Positions 57,908-64,000 of a stretch of 64,000 bases of DNA are shown piece after piece; position 1 is the stretch's first letter, and each line of letters begins with the position of its first letter. The notes beneath the pieces are model-generated. The model saw only the letters and a list, made by a program, of their open reading frames with translations. It was not told where the DNA came from and searched no databases. Origin of the DNA: Collybiopsis luxurians FD-317 M1 (lineage: Eukaryota > Basidiomycota > Agaricomycetes > Agaricales > Omphalotaceae); the NCBI GenBank assembly GCA_000827265.1, contig KN834797.1, positions 318,539 to 382,538 on the forward strand, in the 5' to 3' direction. A program made the translations under genes and the position numbers.

Positions 57908-59620
57908 CTAGGTCAACGTCAAAGCTTGACCCGAATCTAAATTTGCATCACTCGCCCTTGTCCTTCTCCGGGACCTCCGTCTCCTTCCCTGGATCGGAAA
58001 TAGACGAGGATATAGGTTTGGACTCAGGCTCGGACGACGTCCTAGAAGACGCAGAACATTGACTCGAGTTCTGCGTCTTCGACTGGGCATTCCTCCCCAT
58101 TCTCGGCAGGGGCCCAACCACAACCCTGAAAATGCTCGCAAACCACGCATTGTGCTTGTCATGCGAAAGAGACCTGAGGTACTCCAACTCCGTCATGGGT
58201 ATACCTCGTCCTCGGCTTTCTGCCCTTTCTCTTGCCTCTCCTCCTCCTCCTCATCTTTTTGGTCATCAGCCCCCTCTGTCATCATCACCACCACCACCGC
58301 CCCCCTCTTCCCCTCCACGAAACCTAGCCAAAGCCCACATCTCACCTGCCTCAACCTTCCCCACCCTTCCATACGGCGAGACCCTGTTTAACCCATCGAC
58401 CATCGAAACCGCTCGCTCGTCCTCATCTTCGTCCTGTTCTGAAAACTGCGGAGGAGGGGTGGACATAGACGCAACAAGGGCACAGTATCGAACAAGTTGT
58501 CTCCACTCAATTCGACCGGGTGAAGTTGGGATTGGATGAGACTTTGAGAAGACCGCAAGTTGTCCTTCTTCTACCCCTCTGAGGTACCAGCATTCACATG
58601 CTGACCCGCACCCACACCCACACCCGCATTATTCTTTGGCAACAGTCCCTCCCCATCCTCACCTAACATGACAGGCGAGAACGGAGAAGCCATCGAGACG
58701 CTCGGCGCCGACTTGTCCAATCCAACAGACTCGGGGGTGACCAAAACCACCACAGCGGTGCTATACATATCTTCCCCATCCTTATCCTTGGCACCACCAG
58801 CACCACCTTAACCCCCTCCGGACGCTCCGCGTACAATGGTTCCCCACTGCGCCTGCGTGTCGACCGAGGGTAAGGAGCCCGTGTGCAGCTCTTTGCTTGG
58901 ACATGCTTCCGGACATAAGCGGGCAACCTGTGGGGGTACTCGCAGAAGCAACCAAGACCAACTCCTTTTGTATCGTTGGTGGCGGAAGCGGCCAGATGGG
59001 GGTTAGAGGTGGAGGAAGAACTGGGCCAGGCGACTAGAGAAATGATAAGAGGGGTTAGTCAGCTGTAATGAATACATATGATGGATTATGGATCCAAAAA
59101 AAAAAAAATCGAAATAAATTGGGGAAAATATTCAGATAATGAATAATGATATGAATATCAAAAAGGAAGAATGAGGGAACTGTGAAGGAAAAAAGACATA
59201 CCCGCTTCTTCAGATGACTTCAAACAAGCTTCATCTAACACCCAACCACAGAGGGAGCTAACGGCATCTGTATATTACCATCCCCCGTCGCAGAGTCGCG
59301 CTGTTTTCTTCGAATGATTCATTTCTAGTACAGGCAGCAGTATCAAGTTGAACCCGCTTGGGAAGGCATATCCAATGAGGATGACAAGGGATTCGTAGTG
59401 CAATGCAAGGTCGCAAAAGAGATTGAGCAGGTGGAACATTGGTATGTTGGAATTGAAGGATGACACCCCGGATTATGTTTGCTGCAAGCAAGAGCTGGAG
59501 TACCTGCTGGTGTCCGGGCATCCGCGTATTGTTTCAAAGCGCCGAACTTCTCCACCAGGCAGAGAGGGACAATGGGATGGGCAAGGAAGGTGTGTAATCC
59601 ACCATTGTGGGCATTTGTGT
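57908..59620 (-). pseudogene. Decayed histidine kinase 5' half (copy A, right arm of inverted duplication)
   Basis: Matches the kinase at 13986 in order. Near 59610 ATGGTGGATTACACACCTTCC corresponds to ATGGACTGCACACCCTTCC (14021). About 59030-58900 matches the intron-1 acceptor and start of exon 2 (CGGAAGCATGTCC, CGGTCGACACGC). 58673-58696 is the exact reverse complement of 15221-15244. 58400-58330 encodes YGRVGKVEAGEMWA against [14 protein letters not shown], and 58196-57950 encodes TELEYLRSLSHDKHNAWFA against [19 protein letters not shown], followed by GRNAQSKTQ against GRKARSKTQ. Frames change several times and stops occur, so it is dead. Nothing of the HAMP, kinase or receiver parts follows. 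Confidence 0.88.
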
Positions 59621-59749
59621 TCGATTCAAATGCGAAAATTAATATTGTCTAAAGTAAGCTCTCAGCGAGGGAACTCGACAAAGCAAGCAAAGTTCGAGGC
59701 TAAGGCACCTTGAGATACAAGTTCCAAGCCAGCTCAGACTTTAATATGA

Positions 59750-60964
59750 GCTTTACTGATAGTAAAGCCAGCCAATGTATGCTGCTCGTCGATAGACTCT
59801 AGAGCGTTGGATATGGTCGCTGATAAACTTGTGCAACCAGTCAGGGTTCAGCGGAGTCAATCCTATACGGTCATCCCTAATATAATCCAGTTCCGGACAC
59901 TCGGCCCCATTATCCGACTCGCATGAGCGCTTCTCCATCATCGATAAGCCTGACAGCGAGCTCAAAGAGTAAGAATGACTCCGTCTCTATTGCCCGTTCA
60001 GCGATTGGATAAGGTCCGTGCATATGTACTACACCCCTGCACATGTCAAGTTTTCAAACTTCCACACACTTGATCATTAGTCTTAAGCTGTGCACACAAT
60101 CTTTTCAAGGCGCTTCCATACTTGATGATCCTTCAACTGAGCACAGTGTTCAGGTACTGACAGATAACTCTTCACACTCTCTAGTTTACGTCATCGCTGA
60201 TTCCCAGTATCTTTCCTCCGACTCCCGAGTCAATCTCCAAATTTAGTCTCCTCGTACTTACCAGCAAATGGCGACAAAACCAGTTCCGCTGTCAAAAGAG
60301 AAGGAAGGTCTCCAATTCTAAGTTATGTAAAATTATATCATCTATAGCATTGACTGGAGAACATATAAAGAAGAACTCCACATTTATCAATGATCAGTGC
60401 TGACATGCATTGGGCACATAGTCTAATTCCTCTCTTAAAGGCATGAGTGTTTATGGGCCATTAGCTTTGACTGTAACCTTACCTTGACCACACCAAATGG
60501 TGGCAGTAAATTTTCACTATTATTGGACGCATAACTGTTCTTTGCTCATGCTTGAAAATTGATAACTAACTTTTAACAGTACCATAGCAAACACTGAGTA
60601 TTCCATATATCATTATTTACAGTACTGATCAACTCAAGCAGTATTGAAAATACATATCTTCTTTTTCCATTTCCACTTTGCTTAGTGGGTCATCCCACTG
60701 TGAGAGTCCCCATATCACCATTGGTAGCAATATCATGGTACCAACCAGACCAACTTTACACTGATTCAAACTCACTTTTAAATACAGGCTGGACTATTGT
60801 TGTTTCTTTCATGTACATTTCAAGCTTCACATTTCAATTATAATTCCTCATGGCCTGTGCCCCATGGGCCCTTTCCCATGATCGGCAATGACCACTGCTG
60901 GCAACAAGCTCATATAGAATCAATGTGTCAAGGAGTTCAAGAAGAGGACAACTTACATTGTGCT
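59750..60964. repeat. Spacer of the inverted duplication (right arm)
   Basis: Reverse complement of 12323-13500, with many substitutions and a few indels; 60006-60043 is identical to 13317-13354 over 38 bases in inverse orientation. It includes the NLR 3' flank. No gene seen. Confidence 0.85.
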
Positions 60965-63900
60965 TTATACAGCGGCTGAAGCTGAATCCCAACATTCAGT
61001 CCATTGGGCTCCATGAGCAAAGTTTGACCAGTCCACAGAAAGAGCACAATCCCTGGCATCAGGAGGAATAGTGAGGATTTGACGTTTATCTAAAAACCCT
61101 TGCCTCATCCAAGGAGGAAGCCAAATAATGAGCTCTCCAGTATCAGAACAAAGCCAGCCTCGGTCATCAATGTAGCCCAAAGGGATACCAGAAGGAAGTT
61201 GTAAGAGATCCTTGGGGTAAAGAAATTTTCCAGGGGGGGGAATGTGCATTGAGGTGGAGGAAGGGTGGTGGCCATGCATGAATGGTGAAGCAGTATGTAA
61301 GTAAAAATTCAGTTGCAGGACTTGATTTGTGATGTTATCCCTAGCATCAGGCACTACATATTGACCATCAGGTAAATATGCCATTGAGGTAACCTCAACC
61401 TGCAGACCTGTTTGAGCATTCCAAATTCTTACTGTCTTATCTGAAGAGCCAGACACCACATATTGACCATCAGGTGAATATGCCACTGAATCAACCCTTT
61501 CAGTGTGGCCTTTGAGTGGCTTCCCAACCTGCAGACCTGCTTGAGCATTCCAAATTCTTACTGTCTTATCCCCAGAGCCAGACACCACATATTGACTGTC
61601 GCATGAATATGCCACTGAGGTAACCTGACCAGTGTGACCTTTGAGTGGCTCCCCAACCTGCAGACCTGTTTGTGCATTCCAAATTCTTGCTGTTTTATCA
61701 TAAGAGCCAGACACCACATATTGACCATCAGGTGAATATGCCACTGAAGTAACCTTCCTAGTGTGGCCTTTAAGTGGCTCCCCAACCTGCAGACCTGTTT
61801 GAGCATTCCAAATTCTTCCTGTCTCATCCCAAGAGCCAGACACCACATATTGACCATCAGGTGAATATGCCACTGAGGTAATGCAATGAGTGTGGCCTTT
61901 GAGTGGCTCCCCAACTTGCAGACCTGATTGAGCATTCCAAATTCTTACTGTCTTATCCTGAGAGCCAGACACCACATATTGACCATCAGGTGAATATGCC
62001 ACTGAGGTAACCCAATTAGTGTGGCCTTTGAGTGGCTCCATAACCTGCAGACCTGTTTGAGTATTCCAAGTTCGTACTGTGCTATCATAAGAGCCAGATA
62101 CCACATATTGACCATCAGGTGAATATGCCACTGAGGCAACCCAACCAGTGTGACCCTTGAGTGGTTCCCCAACTTGCTGACCTGTTTGAGCATTCCAGAT
62201 TCTTACTGTCTTATCCCAAGAGCCAGACACCACATATTGACCATCAGGTGAATATGCCACTGAGTTGACCTGACCAGTGTGGCCATTGAGTGACTCCCCA
62301 ACCTGCAGACCTGTTTGAGCATTCCAAATTCCTACTGTCCCATCATAAGAGCCAGACACTATATATTGACCATCAGGTGAATATGCCACTGAGTTAACAA
62401 AATAAGTGTGGCCTTTGAGTGGTTCCCCAACTTGCAGACCTGTTTGAGCATTCCAAATTCTTACTGTATGATCATAAGAGCCAGACACCACATATTGACC
62501 ATCAGGTGAATATGCCACTGAGGTGACCCAATAAGTGTGGCCTTTAAGTGGCTGCCCAACCTGCAGATGTGTTTGAGCATTCCAAATTCTTACTGTCTTA
62601 TCCCAAGAGCCAGACACCATATATTGACCATCAGGTGAATATGCCACTGAGGTTACAAAATCAGTGTGGCCTTTGAGTGGCTCCCCCACCTGCAGACCTG
62701 TTTGAGTATTCCAAATTCTTACTGTGCTATCCTCAGAGCCAGACACCACATATTGACCATCAGGTGAGTATGCTACAGACCTTGCTGCTTGATAATGATC
62801 TATAACATGCAGCATTCTCTCCCAGTTTATACCATGTCCACCTCTTGTTAACTTGATGACTTCCTTAGGATGTATAATTTTTTTTCTCTCAGTACTGATT
62901 CTGAAGGTACAAGTGCACATCCTGATACATAGAGATGTGGTGTACTCTCATGTAATGCAATAGAGAACACTTTTGCAAATTGCTCCAACTCCGCCATTCT
63001 CCTCATCATATTTGTGTCCTAGTTCAGTATTAATTCTCACTCACCCACTGGAACAGTGAAAGTAACCCTTACCTTGATCTTATGAGCCCATTCCCTGATA
63101 TTACTTGTACTAACCATTATTCGATTGATGTTCCCCATCAAACTCAAACATTCCATCCAATATACTATCTTGCAACTGCTTGTAATATTTCTTACCCCAT
63201 CAACTATGACATTAGTTGCTTCAGCAATTTTTATGTGGTGTGCCCACCATTGTGCACCGTATTGAAGTTGACCTGAGATTCTTTCTTCAATCCTAATGTG
63301 TAAATCTTGTATTTTGTGATTCTGAATTGAGGATGTCTCAAGTTGGCAAATGTTGAATTTAAGCTCCCTGTACAATACTTGTATGCAAATGTTTGCTAAA
63401 TTCTGGTGATGGAAGTTCCTTTGGATTTGAAACTCTTGAGGACATTCTTCAGAATGTAAGAATTCTACCAGTGACAAATGATAATACACTTTTCCACTGT
63501 ACACATATACCAATGCCTTTAATGCTTTTAGTACATTCTCGACTACATCATGAGGCAAGTCTGTCTGCAAGTTCAGCATGTTAACCAGAGTGTCAATTGT
63601 TAATGGCTCAAATGCTGAAATTATTGTGCCTACAATCCATTGAAAGTACTTCTGCTTCTGTGTATTTTCAAAGTACTGTATCAACACCTCTCTGTACAAG
63701 ACATACAATTCCATATGCGGTTGCTCAATACTACTGTTATCCCCCAAATGCAATATGTCTTGGATATTTGCCACTATGTCAAATCCTGATTCTATAAACT
63801 CCATTGCAGTAGTAGCCCAAATGAAGAGACCATCTGCTTTGGATACCAGACCAGCTATATAATTTTTTGAAACTCTGTCATTCCCCAACTGGGTAAATCT

Positions 63901-64000
63901 TTCTCCCAGGAATATTCCAATATCGTCATGTGCCATGTATGTAGTAGTCAAGTCAAATGACTGAACTTGATTGTGATTTATCATTGCTCTTTCAATTTCA
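60965..64000 (-). CDS. NACHT-WD40 NLR protein (5' end outside window)
   Basis: Minus strand. From the window edge to about 63076 lies the C-terminal half of the NACHT region and its helical linker (SKADGLFIWATTAMEFIESG, FEPLTIDTLVNML, VYYHLSLVEFLHSEECPQEF, QYGAQWWAHH, EWAHKIK). An intron (about 63073-63018, GTAAGGG..ACTAG) leads to DTNMMRRMAELEQFAKVF. Then come IIHPKEVIKLTRGG and eleven full WD40 blades of 43 residues, a half blade (MAYLPDGQYVVPDA) and the conserved tail ending WDSASAAV. At about 62878-62885 a run of eight A (minus strand) puts the linker one base out of frame; nine would restore RE(K/N)KIIHPK as in the gene at 50.6 kb. So the gene is either intact with an assembly error or a very young pseudogene. 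NACHT-WD40 proteins are fungal NLRs; WD40 would sense, NACHT oligomerise. Confidence 0.88.

Noticed and set aside
56000..59600. Independent small genes suggested by many minus-strand frames of 60-200 codons
   Set aside because: Most align in order, in shifting frames, with exons 1-2 of the intact histidine kinase and are pieces of its decayed copies.

Overview
The window looks like nuclear DNA of a filamentous basidiomycete, most likely an Agaricomycete. Genes are split by many short GT..AG introns of about 50 bases. The families present (NACHT-WD40 NLR proteins, a group III hybrid histidine kinase, PHO84 and mpaB-type oxygenase genes, fungal Helitron and copia remnants) fit that group. All family names are motif recognition by eye; no database search was run. 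A 59-base run of N (11647-11705) marks an assembly gap.

Layout. 1-1.1 kb: 3' end of an NLR-type WD40 gene. 1.1-11.1 kb: mobile-element-rich block with a tRNA-like SINE candidate, a decayed NWFNNH-motif gene, a small gene with a viroplasmin/RNase H1-N-like domain, two unknown decayed genes and the C-terminal part of a Helitron helicase. 11.15-12.3 kb: a second WD40 array joined to a foreign 5' end. 14.0-21.8 kb: a 22-exon hybrid histidine kinase (2110 aa by my splicing). 24.2-45.3 kb: a more ordinary gene region with a bZIP factor, a secreted PLC-like phosphodiesterase, two tandem mpaB-like oxygenases, a PHO84-like phosphate transporter, a copia Gag relic, a two-domain fasciclin protein, a DUF1348 protein and an alkyltransferase-like (ATL) protein. 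47.9-53.5 kb: a NACHT-WD40 gene, broken by frameshifts, stops and a 1.09-kb insertion. 54.1-54.6 kb: a hAT-like MITE. 56.0-59.6 kb: two decayed histidine-kinase copies. 61.0-64.0 kb: a fourth NACHT-WD40 gene running off the window.

The most striking structure is an inverted segmental duplication. The unit 'WD40 array + NLR C-terminal tail + about 1.5 kb spacer + histidine kinase 5' half' occurs on the + strand at about 11.15-16.2 kb and on the - strand at about 62.9-57.9 kb. The kinase is intact in the first copy and dead in the second, while the WD40 gene is nearly intact in the second and truncated in the first. The WD40 repeats are almost identical to each other and differ mainly at a few fixed positions. 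This is the pattern known for fungal incompatibility NLRs (HET-E/HNWD type) whose specificity evolves by repeat shuffling. The window thus holds four related arrays in different states of completeness that could exchange repeats.
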